From NCBI GenBank assembly GCA_963677445.2, contig CAXXGF010000034.1, forward strand, positions 3,923 through 67,922: a stretch of DNA of 64,000 bases, written 5' to 3'. Below the pieces are notes generated by a model. The model did not search any database and was not told the DNA's origin. It saw nothing but the letters and a program-made list of their open reading frames with translations. Positions 28,939 to 38,034 of this stretch are shown in pieces (the stretch's first letter is position 1; every line of letters starts with the position of its first letter). This stretch comes from G963677445 sp963677445 (lineage in GTDB: Bacteria; Bacteroidota; Ignavibacteria; Ignavibacteriales; Melioribacteraceae). Made by a program: the position numbers and the translations under genes.

Positions 28939-30042
28939 ATGGTAAATAGTTTTGACAAAATGGTCACAGATGAAATAAGAAAAATTTTTACAGGACGAAG
29001 CAGGGGAAATATTGCGCGCCTTCGTTCACGGAATAATATACATATCAGACCCTCCCTTAACGATACACTTATAATAGTTGTCAACCAGGGTTGCAAAGCG
29101 GGATGCGGATGCTGCTTCAGATATAATAAAGATGTTATAACAATGGAAGAAAATTTACTTGAAAGAATCACGGAATACGCCTCGCGCCATCTTTTCAGCA
29201 TTTCCCTGACCGGGGGTGAGCCAACCGAATGTATCGATTTGATTGGCCGTATCGCGGGCCGCTTTCCCGATCTTCGTATATATATCACCTCAAATGGTGA
29301 AAATTATGATGAAGAGGTAATTAATATATTGCGGAATAATCCTAACCTCTTTCCCGCGATAAGTCTTAATGGCATTGCTGATATCCACGATATATCCCGG
29401 CATCCGGGCAGCTTTAACAGGGTAATGAATACAATCGAAAAATTAAGAGCCGAAAGAATTCCTTTCGGAATAATGTCCATGGTGAATCACAGCAATATAA
29501 AGCAGGTGGTTTCAGGCGAACTTGCTGAATTCTTTGAAAATACAGGCGCGTGCACAGTGGAATTTTTTCATTATTACCCTATCGGTGATGATGACAGGCG
29601 CCATATCAAACTTATGTTAAATTCTGAAGAAATTGATGAAAGTCTCAGGTACCGCAACAAACTTTTAAAATCAAATCCTTACCGCTTTCTTTATCGTTCA
29701 GCCCAGGTAAATACAAAAAGATGTGAACGGGTTATGGAAATATGGACCGACGGAACTGTATCTTACTGCCCTTACAGCCCCTGGGGTTTTGAGAAAATCG
29801 GGATTGATGATACCGATGAGCATATAAGAGCGAAACTCGAAATGTTTAAATCAGACTGGGATAATATGACCGCCTCAGCCCCCTCATTCTGCCCGCTCCA
29901 GTCCGATATTAAAAATTTTATAAACTTTTTCACCGAAAAGGGAAGAGAAAAAACAAAGCCGACCGGAATTTTTGATATAAATAGTGATGTGAATAAAAAA
30001 TATATTAAAATCGCGAAGGACGCCGCGGAATTGAATCCCTGA
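28939..30042 (+). CDS. Radical SAM protein with SPASM/twitch-like C-terminus
   Basis: 367 residues from ATG 28939, chosen because AAAGGA lies six bases upstream; the longer frame would overlap the acyltransferase gene. The [4Fe-4S]-SAM motif is C52-x3-C56-x2-C59 (GCKAGCGCCF), with an extra Cys58. SLTGGEPTE (89-97) binds SAM. C262, C277 (SYCPYSPWG) and C318 could ligate an auxiliary cluster. This layout is that of peptide- or small-molecule-modifying radical SAM enzymes, but no precursor peptide or known pathway marker is adjacent. Substrate unknown; possibly acts with the acyltransferase next to it. Confidence 0.88.
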   Translation: MVNSFDKMVTDEIRKIFTGRSRGNIARLRSRNNIHIRPSLNDTLIIVVNQGCKAGCGCCFRYNKDVITMEENLLERITEYASRHLFSISLTGGEPTECIDLIGRIAGRFPDLRIYITSNGENYDEEVINILRNNPNLFPAISLNGIADIHDISRHPGSFNRVMNTIEKLRAERIPFGIMSMVNHSNIKQVVSGELAEFFENTGACTVEFFHYYPIGDDDRRHIKLMLNSEEIDESLRYRNKLLKSNPYRFLYRSAQVNTKRCERVMEIWTDGTVSYCPYSPWGFEKIGIDDTDEHIRAKLEMFKSDWDNMTASAPSFCPLQSDIKNFINFFTEKGREKTKPTGIFDINSDVNKKYIKIAKDAAELNP

Positions 30043-30150
30043 TTCAGGCAATCCGCCCACAGGAAAATTATAAGTCCGCCCTTTGTTATTCTTTGTTCAC
30101 AGTGTATAATTTTTGTACTTTGTGGTTAATATACATATGGGGAATTAAAA

Positions 30151-30489
30151 ATGTCAGTAACAGAAACAGGATGTTGCGGGGCCTACTGTAAAACCTGCCC
30201 CGAATATAATTCAAACTGCAAAGGCTGCAAAACAGGTTATGCCGATGGAAGCCGCGATATAAAAAAAGCCCGGTGCCGCATTAAAGTCTGCTGTATAAAC
30301 AATAATTTCTCTTCATGCGCCGACTGTGAAAAATATGAGACATGTGAAATCATCCAGCAATTCCACAATAAATCATCTTATAAATATCAAAAATACAAAG
30401 AAGCGATCCTTTTTATCAGGGGACATGGCTACTCCGATTTCCTGAACATTGCCAACACCTGGAAAAGACAGTATGGGAAGTATAGATGA
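30151..30489 (+). CDS. DUF3795 protein
   Basis: 112 residues. Starts with TGCCGAYCKTCPEY and has about fourteen cysteines in CxxC-like pairs (CKGC, CRIKVCC, CADC, CETC-like), the mark of DUF3795, a probable metal-binding domain of unknown function. GGGGA lies before the ATG. It follows the radical SAM gene by 108 bases on the same strand and may share its transcript. C-terminal 45 residues are basic and helical. Confidence 0.85.
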   Translation: MSVTETGCCGAYCKTCPEYNSNCKGCKTGYADGSRDIKKARCRIKVCCINNNFSSCADCEKYETCEIIQQFHNKSSYKYQKYKEAILFIRGHGYSDFLNIANTWKRQYGKYR

Positions 30490-30578
30490 ATCCTCTGCGG
30501 TAAAGAGCAAAATATTTCCCATCATCTTTTTTCCGTTGATCGTCCCCCCCCTTAGCCATTATATAATTTTTGAGTTAT

Positions 30579-31463
30579 TTATGTTGTTAACACGATATCC
30601 GCCCAAAACATCTGTTTATTAATGACCAGATGTTCAATCACTTTGTCAAATGTTTTATCTTTATAGTTTGACATGTTGAGCCTGAAAAAGTATTCGTTCA
30701 AATATAACTGGAAATGATATTTGCTGACATGAATCGGTATCGTTTTCAACCAACTTTTCAAATCCTGCATTATAACATGTATTTCTTTCAGACCCTCAAC
30801 ATTCTCACTTTTTACCTGTGTTATTTTGTAGTTTTTCGACAATTTTTTATAGGTTGACCATTTATCGGTTTTTACATTCGCATCTTTTGATATATGATTC
30901 TCAAAGATTTGTCTTATTGATTTACTTGAATAATCCTCCAAAGGAAGGGCATATCCTCTTTTTATTTTGCCTTGTGGCGTTATTTCAATAGCGCATACTA
31001 CTTTTTGTTTCTTTGTTTTATTGCTGCCTTCTTCCTTCTGGTCAACAACAAACTCGCCGACTTGTACATTTCCGGTTAACAGATATAGTTTGCCGGAAAA
31101 CATGGCATGGCGCACCTTTTGCATAAAGAACCATGCTGTTTTTTGAGTCACTCCATATCTTTTTGCCATTTGAACACTTGATAAACCTTTGTTACTCACG
31201 CTCATTTCAAAGACAATATAGAATGCTTTGTGTAATCCGAATTTTACTTTATGGAATAGGGTTCCCGCTGTTGGTGATTCTATATGATGGCATTTTGTGC
31301 ATTCTCTGCTAAGGTTATCTCTTACTATGCTGCTTTTATTATGTCCACATTTTTTACAGATATAGCCATTTGACCATTTCTTTTCTGCTAAATATTGATG
31401 GCAGGATGCATCATCCTTAAAAGTCTCAAATAATTTGATTATCTCCTGGCTTTCAAACTGCAT
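30579..31463 (-). CDS. IS1595-family (ISXO2-like) transposase
   Basis: 294 residues from ATG 31463, which has AAGGAG seven bases upstream; the longer frame adds eight residues without support. N-terminal zinc ribbon CKKCGH ... CTKCHH (about 32-57) followed by SPTAGTLFHKVKFGLHKAFY, then the DDE core: VGEFVVDQKEEG (first Asp), VKTDKWSTYKKL (second Asp), and a C-terminal NEYFFRLN block, all typical of IS1595. The element ends could not be fixed: TGAGTTATTTATGT near 30571 and a reversed TGAAATACTCATGT near 31509-31522 are weak candidates. Intact ORF. Confidence 0.9.
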   Translation of the reverse strand: MQFESQEIIKLFETFKDDASCHQYLAEKKWSNGYICKKCGHNKSSIVRDNLSRECTKCHHIESPTAGTLFHKVKFGLHKAFYIVFEMSVSNKGLSSVQMAKRYGVTQKTAWFFMQKVRHAMFSGKLYLLTGNVQVGEFVVDQKEEGSNKTKKQKVVCAIEITPQGKIKRGYALPLEDYSSKSIRQIFENHISKDANVKTDKWSTYKKLSKNYKITQVKSENVEGLKEIHVIMQDLKSWLKTIPIHVSKYHFQLYLNEYFFRLNMSNYKDKTFDKVIEHLVINKQMFWADIVLTT

Positions 31464-31580
31464 TATAACTCCTTCTGTTATAAGCAAATATAATAGTATT
31501 CACATGAGTATTTCAGTGAAATTTTCCTTCGTGTTCCTTGAGCCTTCTTCGTGCTCTTTGTGGTTAAATACACCAGATTC

Positions 31581-32582
31581 TCAATAAATCAAAAACGGCG
31601 TTGGTGAAAAGGAAACGATTAGTATCCCGATGCTTACCCAGCCAAGAACTCTTCTTACTTTTCCTACATCAGTAAAATATGCCACCGGGGGATGATGCAT
31701 CTTTAACACAAAAAAGAGTACCAGGGCCCAGAAAAGCCAGCCGGTCCAGCCGTAACCACTGTTAAATTCGAAGAGGACATCGATAAGTCCAGCCCCCCCG
31801 ATAACAATGAGAGTAAGCATCATGATCCCCGCGACGGTTTTATGGATTTTTCCACCAAACATACTATATATCACATGGCCGCCATCGAGCTGCCCGACAG
31901 GAATCATATTCATTGAAGTTACAAAAAGACCGAACCATCCGGCGCATAAAAAGGGGTAATGATATATTTCCGACATGGGGGGCACAAAATCGGCAGGACC
32001 GGTAAAAAGATACCGCAATGCTCCATTCAGCAGTGAATCTCCAAATTCCAGGCTAAGATAGGCATCACCGTAATAGGGCGAAAAATAATCGGGATGTATC
32101 CTCAGGAGATATTCCACACCCGGAAGATGGGTATATCCCCAGATCAGAATCATCAGACTCGCGATAAATCCGGCGATGGGGCCAGCTATTCCTATATCAA
32201 ACATAGCTTTGTTGCTGCTTACAGGAGTGCGGGTGCGTATCACCGCACCCATTGTTCCAAAATGTATAAGTCCCGGGAATATCGGCAGCGGTATAAAAAA
32301 TGGCAGAGTGGTATCAACCTTATGATACCGGGCCGCGAAATAATGTCCGAACTCATGCACACCAAGAATAAAAAGAATCGCTCCCGAATATTGCAATGAT
32401 AAATTTATAATGGAAAAGTCAAAATCGGAAGCGATAAAAAACATACCCGCGAAAGTGGTTGTTACAACCGTTACAAGAAAAAGAAGCAGATTCCAGAGGG
32501 GATGTGTCTTTTTTCTTTTTCTCCTCTCCTTCCGGTACATCTCCTCCGCGATACTGTAATAATCAGAAATTTGTTCAGACAT
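31581..32582 (-). CDS. Site-2 protease family (M50) membrane metalloprotease
   Basis: 333 residues with six or more hydrophobic segments. The zinc motif HEFGH (76-80) and the second-site NMIPVGQLDGGH (225-236) are both intact. The order and the FFIPLPIFPG loop fit the EGY-like/S2P group without a PDZ domain. Intramembrane proteolysis of regulators or signal peptides is the usual role; the substrate is unknown. A charged cytoplasmic N-terminus (RKERRKRKK) precedes TM1. Transcribed alone. Confidence 0.92.
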   Translation of the reverse strand: MSEQISDYYSIAEEMYRKERRKRKKTHPLWNLLLFLVTVVTTTFAGMFFIASDFDFSIINLSLQYSGAILFILGVHEFGHYFAARYHKVDTTLPFFIPLPIFPGLIHFGTMGAVIRTRTPVSSNKAMFDIGIAGPIAGFIASLMILIWGYTHLPGVEYLLRIHPDYFSPYYGDAYLSLEFGDSLLNGALRYLFTGPADFVPPMSEIYHYPFLCAGWFGLFVTSMNMIPVGQLDGGHVIYSMFGGKIHKTVAGIMMLTLIVIGGAGLIDVLFEFNSGYGWTGWLFWALVLFFVLKMHHPPVAYFTDVGKVRRVLGWVSIGILIVSFSPTPFLIY

Positions 32583-33196
32583 ATTTTATCAATTTTTTCA
32601 TAATATTATCAGTTAAACAATATTGGATGTGATTTTGTGCCAATTAAAATCATAATCATAAACTGGCAAACCAGAAGTGAGATAACAAGGGGACTCATGG
32701 GACAAATGGGACTTTTGGGTTTTCCACAATTACATGCCTGATTGATTGTCATTCCGGTTTTTCGCGTCCTTTGCAAAAAGGCCGGAATCTAATGCGGAAT
32801 TTTACTGCCATTTAACTTAAAACTTTACCATTTTGCGTAGAATTTGACTCCTTACGGAATAATCATAAACTGGCAGAGCCAGAACCAAACTAATTCTGTC
32901 GTCCCTGACGGGACTTATTTACCTTTCTTTATACAATTTCCCCTATTTGAAAATAGGGGCTATTTTCTGTCATCCCTACCGGGATTTTTTAAATGATACT
33001 ATTTTTAACGCGTTGAATCAAATATCAAAAGTCCCGTTAGGGACAATAGATAATAGCCCCACAATTCATTGTGGGGGACAATGTTAGCGAGAAAATTAAA
33101 AGTCCCGCCAGGGACGACAGATGATTTCATAAAAAATTCCTCACTATTTTGCGTAGAATTTCACTCCTTACTGACTACTCTAACTCAGATTTCCCC
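32583..33196. other. Intergenic repeat cluster with a large inverted repeat
   Basis: No gene seen. Two short palindromic repeats (AACTGGCAAACCAG at about 32658, AACTGGCAGAGCCAG at about 32866), two TTTTGCGTAGAATTT copies (32831-32858 and 33147-33172), and between them an inverted repeat with arms about 32890-32990 and 33028-33122. Each arm carries two GTCCC(N)GGGAC palindromes separated by a CCCC...GGGG palindrome. Confidence 0.75.
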
Positions 33197-34024
33197 CTAC
33201 AAATCAACATTCACTCCCAGGGCGGCAAATTGTTTATTCCAGTCGAAATATTCACCGTGAACACTTTTGCCTGAAAAATACTGGAGATAAACTTTCAGTC
33301 CTTTTCCCCCTGCTTTTCCAAACTTTATCCCCGCTTCAACGGAATGATTGGGAGTGTAGGCGTAAAGATTCTCTAATCTCAGATCATAACCAAAAAATGG
33401 AGAAACGCTCCCGCCGATTTTATCCTTCATAAAATAATCTAACCCGAGGTGGTAAATATTCTTGCCCAGGTCGGAAGGATCAACATGAAAAATATAAGTC
33501 ATTCCGGCATATACCCTTAGATCAGAGAATTTATAATATCCTATGAACTCAAGAAATTCCCTGCTGTAAACGATAGGATAATCGTAATCCAGCCATCTCT
33601 GGTTTGAGCCGTCGTAATGACCATCGGCAAAATGGGCGCTTATATGGCTCAGCCTCAGTCTGGCCCCGATTTCCGAACATTTATTTATTTTTTTCCATCC
33701 CGCGTTAAATCCGAAAAGATAGTCCACCGCGTCAACAGGGAAATGGAAATCCCTTTCCGCTCTCAGCCTCGTATAGGTAAAAAGGTCAAGCCCGAAAGAA
33801 AGCACAGTGTTATCATCATATTCAAAACGAAGCGCGTCGACAGAATTGCCTATATCGAGCCGTATCTCATTTTCATCAATCATGAAGAGCATTCCCAGCT
33901 TCGGCTCAAGAAAATTCGCGGTAAATGGCTGAATCGTCAGGTCATCCGGGAACATTTCAAATTTGTACTGCGCGAAAGTATTTGTCGCGAATAAAAGGAG
34001 CAAACCAAAAACAATTTTTTTCAT
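33197..34024 (-). CDS. Exported outer-membrane protein, DUF1207-like
   Basis: 275 residues from ATG 34024, where GGTGG precedes and a signal peptide follows (KKIVFGLLLLFATNTFAQ). Alternating hydrophobic strands ending in aromatic residues and a C-terminal strand (FAALGVNVDL) suggest a beta-barrel. RLRLSHISAHFADG-like and YRVYAGMTYIFH-like blocks match DUF1207. It is the last gene of the reverse-strand envelope operon, 19 bases after the GT2 gene, so it may take part in export or anchoring of the operon's product. Confidence 0.7.
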   Translation of the reverse strand: MKKIVFGLLLLFATNTFAQYKFEMFPDDLTIQPFTANFLEPKLGMLFMIDENEIRLDIGNSVDALRFEYDDNTVLSFGLDLFTYTRLRAERDFHFPVDAVDYLFGFNAGWKKINKCSEIGARLRLSHISAHFADGHYDGSNQRWLDYDYPIVYSREFLEFIGYYKFSDLRVYAGMTYIFHVDPSDLGKNIYHLGLDYFMKDKIGGSVSPFFGYDLRLENLYAYTPNHSVEAGIKFGKAGGKGLKVYLQYFSGKSVHGEYFDWNKQFAALGVNVDL

Positions 34025-34043
34025 AAATTTCCACCAGTAAGCG

Positions 34044-35135
34044 TTAATATTTTCTTCCCTTCCACACCACTCTGCGGTTAAAAATAACCGTAAATGGAAG
34101 GATAAAAACATAAAGAACAAAATAAATTTCGAAGGCGATAAAATTTTTAAATAAAATTTTCTGACCTATCAGCCTGTGGGTAAACGAAAGGAATAAATAG
34201 TCGGTCAGTATTTTAACAACCGCCATTCCAAGCGCCAAAAAAGAGAAGAAAAATGGAAGCGCGAGCATCAGCAAATGAAGAATAAATCCTGAAGCCATAA
34301 CGGCAAAACCGACAAAGTCACTTTCCAGGCCACCGACAGCCCACCTTTTTTTCTGCTTATACAATTCAGAATAATCGGCGCATGGTTTTGATATCACCAT
34401 CGCGCCCGGATCGGCGGGATAAATAATTTTGTATTCACCCAGTTTATGAATAGCGGCAAGAATCTGGAAATCTTCAGTTACAGAAAAGGGCATCGATTCA
34501 TACCCCCCGATCCTGTCATAAGCAGATTTCCTGTAGGACATGTTGTTCCCTATGCAGGAAAGAGGTTTTCCAAGGTTGATGGTTCCTGCCGCGACACCGA
34601 GCAAATAAATAAAATCGGCGGCCTGCATTCCCTCAAACAAGGTGTTATCGGTCTGGTTGGTATAACCACAGACCATCGCCACATCATCTGTATAGTAGGA
34701 GCAGATTGTCCTGGCCCATGTTGGCGATACGGTGCAATCGGCGTCGGTGGTAAGAATAATCTCACTGCTGACAGTCTGTAAAGCCTGCGCGATAGCGTTG
34801 GCCTTTCCTTTAAGCCCTTTTTTCTGTCCGTCGACTTCAAAAAGCCTGAAACTTTTTTTATCCCTGATGAAAGTTTTAATTATTTCCCTTGTGTTGTCAG
34901 TTGACTGATCTTCGGCGATTACAATTTCAAGTTTTCCTTCAGGGTAATCGAGTTTATTCAGGGAGATCAGACAGTCCAGAATTTTATCCTCCTCATTCCT
35001 CGCGGCTACAACAACTGTGGCTGTCGGAAGCGCGGAATCATCTATTCGGTGGTATTTCTTAAGCATCCCCCTGAAAAAGATCACTGTCTGGGTTATGTAA
35101 AGAAAAAGCGCTATGGCAAAAATTATTTCAAACAT
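34044..35135 (-). CDS. Membrane-anchored family 2 glycosyltransferase
   Basis: 363 residues. One N-terminal membrane segment, then a GT-A domain with VVVAARNEEDKILDCLISLN (about 41-60), EDQSTDN, TTDADCT (DxD-type metal site, about 130), TEDFQI and the QKKRW acceptor-site motif (QxxRW, about 262). Two to three C-terminal membrane segments follow. This is a processive-type or lipid-linked GT2 architecture. The start overlaps the deacetylase gene by 13 bases. Confidence 0.92.
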   Translation of the reverse strand: MFEIIFAIALFLYITQTVIFFRGMLKKYHRIDDSALPTATVVVAARNEEDKILDCLISLNKLDYPEGKLEIVIAEDQSTDNTREIIKTFIRDKKSFRLFEVDGQKKGLKGKANAIAQALQTVSSEIILTTDADCTVSPTWARTICSYYTDDVAMVCGYTNQTDNTLFEGMQAADFIYLLGVAAGTINLGKPLSCIGNNMSYRKSAYDRIGGYESMPFSVTEDFQILAAIHKLGEYKIIYPADPGAMVISKPCADYSELYKQKKRWAVGGLESDFVGFAVMASGFILHLLMLALPFFFSFLALGMAVVKILTDYLFLSFTHRLIGQKILFKNFIAFEIYFVLYVFILPFTVIFNRRVVWKGRKY

Positions 35136-35758
35136 TCATCAGGTTTCCCAAATTCAAATCCCCTGCTCCTGACTTCATCGGCAATAAAATCAAGAAGCTC
35201 CGGCATAATACCTTTAAGGACAGATTTATCATGAAGAACTATAATCGAATCTCTTCGTAAAAATTTTTTAACTGCAAACTTAACAATATCAGGATTATTT
35301 TTATAATCAAATGTCATTATATCCCACATTACAAGTTTCATCCCTGACTTCTTTGTAATTCCCGATATGCCGGGTAATAATGAACCGAAAGGGGGCCGGA
35401 AATATTCAGGTTTCCCCATTCCCGCATCCGCCGACGCGCCGAGATATTTTTCCAGGTCCCGCCCCAGGTAAACCGTGGATCTCCACCATAAATATTTGTG
35501 TTCATAACCATGACATCCATGTGTGTGTCCACGCTCAACTATCACACGGGACATATCCCGATTTTTTTCAATATTTCTGCCTGTCATAAAAAAGAGCGCG
35601 CTGATCTTATGCTCATCGAGTTTGTCCAAAACCAGGGAGGTACATTCCGAAGGGCCGTCGTCGAAGGTGAGCAAAACTTTCCCGTTTACCGTACTCCACT
35701 GATAATCGGGAAATAACCACCTTATTATTTCGGGAGGCCGGTACTGAATTGATATCAT
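35123..35758 (-). CDS. Polysaccharide deacetylase (NodB homology, CE4)
   Basis: 211 residues. TFDDGPS (about 31-37, catalytic base and metal Asp), HTHGCHGYEH (about 77-86, metal histidines), RPPFGS (about 116-121) and VLHDK near the C-terminus are all present. N-deacetylates a GlcNAc-type sugar. No signal peptide, so it may act on the cytoplasmic side on a lipid-linked sugar made by the adjacent GT2 enzymes. Overlaps both neighbours, showing tight translational coupling. Confidence 0.92.
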   Translation of the reverse strand: MISIQYRPPEIIRWLFPDYQWSTVNGKVLLTFDDGPSECTSLVLDKLDEHKISALFFMTGRNIEKNRDMSRVIVERGHTHGCHGYEHKYLWWRSTVYLGRDLEKYLGASADAGMGKPEYFRPPFGSLLPGISGITKKSGMKLVMWDIMTFDYKNNPDIVKFAVKKFLRRDSIIVLHDKSVLKGIMPELLDFIADEVRSRGFEFGKPDECLK

Positions 35759-36894
35759 CTTTTTACCCTCCTCCCTTTCCAGGAATAATTGCCGAAGAGT
35801 CCCGCTATGGCTGAAAAAACGATATAAGGAATGTGCAAAAACTGGGTAATAAAATAATACCTGGGGGAAAATTCTTTAAACAGCAGCCTGCTTCCTTTTT
35901 TTAAAATAATAAAATCGGCTATAAACTTCACACTCATTCCGGCAGCAAGCAGAAGTATATAAAAAAGCTCACCGGTAAATAAAGCAAGGAAGAAAGATAC
36001 TGTTGTTGAAATAAAAAAAAGGAATAATAATACCAGTTTAATAACTATTATTTTTTCAGGATAATATAATCCTTTGCTGGCCCATCTTTTCCGCTGGCTG
36101 AAAAGATCGCGAACTGATTTATTCGGCCTTGTTGTCACCACCGCGTCCGGGCAAAGAGCAAACTTTACCTTATGCGGGTCCTCAGCGGCAATCTTATGCA
36201 TCAGCTGTTCATCATCACCCGATGATAATTTCCATGTGCCCTCATAGCCGCCGACTCTGTAAAAAGCATCTTTCCTGTAGGCGAGATTAGCCGCGTTGCA
36301 AATTACAGGGGTTCCCGCTCCTATCAGTCCCGCTCCGCTTATTACCAGGGAAGCGAATTCCAGCTTCTGTATCTCCTGGAAAATGCTTCCATCCGAATCA
36401 AATACCACCGGTCCGCTTACAAAATCCACACCGACATCAAAATATTTCAACAAACTTCTAAGCCAGTCTCGCTGATAAATACAATCCCCGTCCGAAATCA
36501 CAATTATTTCACCTTTAGCCGATTCCAGTCCTTTTAGAATGGCTCGTTTTTTATGCCCCCTGCTTTCATTATCTGAGCAGTTCCTGACTATCTGAAAATG
36601 ACCGGGCAATTTTTCCTCTTCAAGTATTTTTACCGAGTTATCAGCGCTGTTATCATCAACATAGATAACTTGTAGTTTTTCCGCAGGATACTCGGCTTCT
36701 TTTAGTGAGCGGAGGTTATCTCTTAAAACATCTTCTTCATCTCTGAAAGGAATAATCACAGACACATTATAAAGGCAGGGTTCTTTATCGGCTTCCCTGG
36801 TTTTTATAGTTAGTATATCCAGCCCCCTGCCAATCGAAAAAAGGAAATACAGGTAAAAGAATATCAGAAATATATATATCGCCGCGAAAATCAT
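35755..36894 (-). CDS. Membrane-anchored family 2 glycosyltransferase
   Basis: 379 residues with an N-terminal membrane segment, VSVIIPFRDEEDVLRDNLRS (about 44-63), VDDNSADNS, SDGDCIY (about 134, DxD), GDDEQLM and QRKRWASKG (QxxRW), then several C-terminal membrane segments. Paralogous in plan to the GT2 at 34044-35135 but diverged. Start and stop overlap neighbours by four bases (ATGA). Likely extends or decorates the same lipid-linked glycan. Confidence 0.92.
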   Translation of the reverse strand: MIFAAIYIFLIFFYLYFLFSIGRGLDILTIKTREADKEPCLYNVSVIIPFRDEEDVLRDNLRSLKEAEYPAEKLQVIYVDDNSADNSVKILEEEKLPGHFQIVRNCSDNESRGHKKRAILKGLESAKGEIIVISDGDCIYQRDWLRSLLKYFDVGVDFVSGPVVFDSDGSIFQEIQKLEFASLVISGAGLIGAGTPVICNAANLAYRKDAFYRVGGYEGTWKLSSGDDEQLMHKIAAEDPHKVKFALCPDAVVTTRPNKSVRDLFSQRKRWASKGLYYPEKIIVIKLVLLFLFFISTTVSFFLALFTGELFYILLLAAGMSVKFIADFIILKKGSRLLFKEFSPRYYFITQFLHIPYIVFSAIAGLFGNYSWKGRRVKR

Positions 36895-37847
36895 TTTTTT
36901 ACCATTAAAAACATACCCGCGACCGAAGGAAAAACCAGGTTAAAAATAAAAAGAAATATCGCGGCGCTGAACGCGGCTGCTTCATTTACTCCTACCAGGG
37001 AATAAAAAAATACCGCCGCGCTTTCCCTTATTCCCAGTTCACCCATAGAAACAGGGGGAATAAATCCCTTGGTAAAAAACACCACATTGGCTACAAGGAA
37101 GATAAGGGGAAGTTCTGTATTGACATTAAAGGCTGTAACAAGAAGCGCAAACTGGAGGTTATAGAGAAAAAATATGAGCGCGGATATGATCAGCAGTTTT
37201 TTAATAAGCGCCCTGCCGACCGATAAATTTTTCAGCTTTTCAACTCTTCTTTCAATTGCCGGAAATTTTGAAAACCAGCCCGGAATAAATCTGCTCCTGA
37301 AAGAACTGTCAATGATAAATTTCCAGCCCGGAATGATAAGAAGCAGCAAAATTATCAACATAAGGATGAGCAAAAGGGGAGTTATATCGAGATAAACTTT
37401 CAGAAATATTACCGAGGAAACCGCGCCCCAGTATAGTAATATTACTGTGGCAAAAAATCTCTCCAACAGGTAAGCCTTTGTAACCGATTTCATTTTCTTT
37501 TCTTTTATGGCCAGGCTTCTCCCGACAATTTCCCCAATCTGAAACGGGGTAAAAATCCCGGCGCTCATGCCAATCAGAAGTGAATTTACCGCTCCTTTGC
37601 GGTCATCATATCCGAGGGCTTCTTTTAAAATCAGATACCATTTCAAAAACCTTATGCCGAGTATCAGAAATGCCAGCAGAAATGCCGATATTAATGGTCC
37701 CTTTTGTGAATTGATTAATGCCTTATAAATTTTATCAGGTTGAATATACCCCATCAAAAACCATATAAGACCTGCCGCTATTATCAGCTTGACCAATATT
37801 ATCGCGATATTTTTATATTTCGGCCCGATCGCTTCTATATTCTCCAT
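36891..37847 (-). CDS. Flippase-like / lysylphosphatidylglycerol synthase TM-domain protein (UPF0104)
   Basis: 318 residues if started at ATG 37847 (MENIEAIGPKYKN); a longer frame to 37943 adds 32 residues that do not look like membrane protein. About eight hydrophobic segments. Conserved blocks ISAFLLAFLILGIRFLKWYL, TPFQIGEIVGR, YLLERFF and PPVSMGELGIRESAAVFFYS are those of the AglD/MprF-N-terminal family. First gene of the five-gene envelope operon; it may move a lipid-linked sugar across the inner membrane. Exact transport role is inferred. Confidence 0.88.
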   Translation of the reverse strand: MENIEAIGPKYKNIAIILVKLIIAAGLIWFLMGYIQPDKIYKALINSQKGPLISAFLLAFLILGIRFLKWYLILKEALGYDDRKGAVNSLLIGMSAGIFTPFQIGEIVGRSLAIKEKKMKSVTKAYLLERFFATVILLYWGAVSSVIFLKVYLDITPLLLILMLIILLLLIIPGWKFIIDSSFRSRFIPGWFSKFPAIERRVEKLKNLSVGRALIKKLLIISALIFFLYNLQFALLVTAFNVNTELPLIFLVANVVFFTKGFIPPVSMGELGIRESAAVFFYSLVGVNEAAAFSAAIFLFIFNLVFPSVAGMFLMVKK

Positions 37848-38034
37848 AAATAAGACAGACAAATTTACATAATTTTCCCGACATCCCTTCCCGTAATATC
37901 CCGTGTAATAATAATTATTATAGCATGTAATAAAAATTGCCACAAAACTTTCATAACTTTTACTATGGTTCTGTGATGGTTAAAAGCAGTAATTTGCTAC
38001 CCGAATATCCTTATTAAATAATTATAAAGGTTAA

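Noticed and set aside
30541..31560. Defined ends and target duplication for the IS1595 element
   Set aside because: Only weak matches between candidate ends; no convincing 8-bp duplication, so I did not annotate element borders.
32890..33122. Possible CRISPR array from regularly spaced GTCCC...GGGAC units
   Set aside because: Units alternate in orientation, the sequence between them is itself repeated rather than unique spacers, and no cas gene is present.
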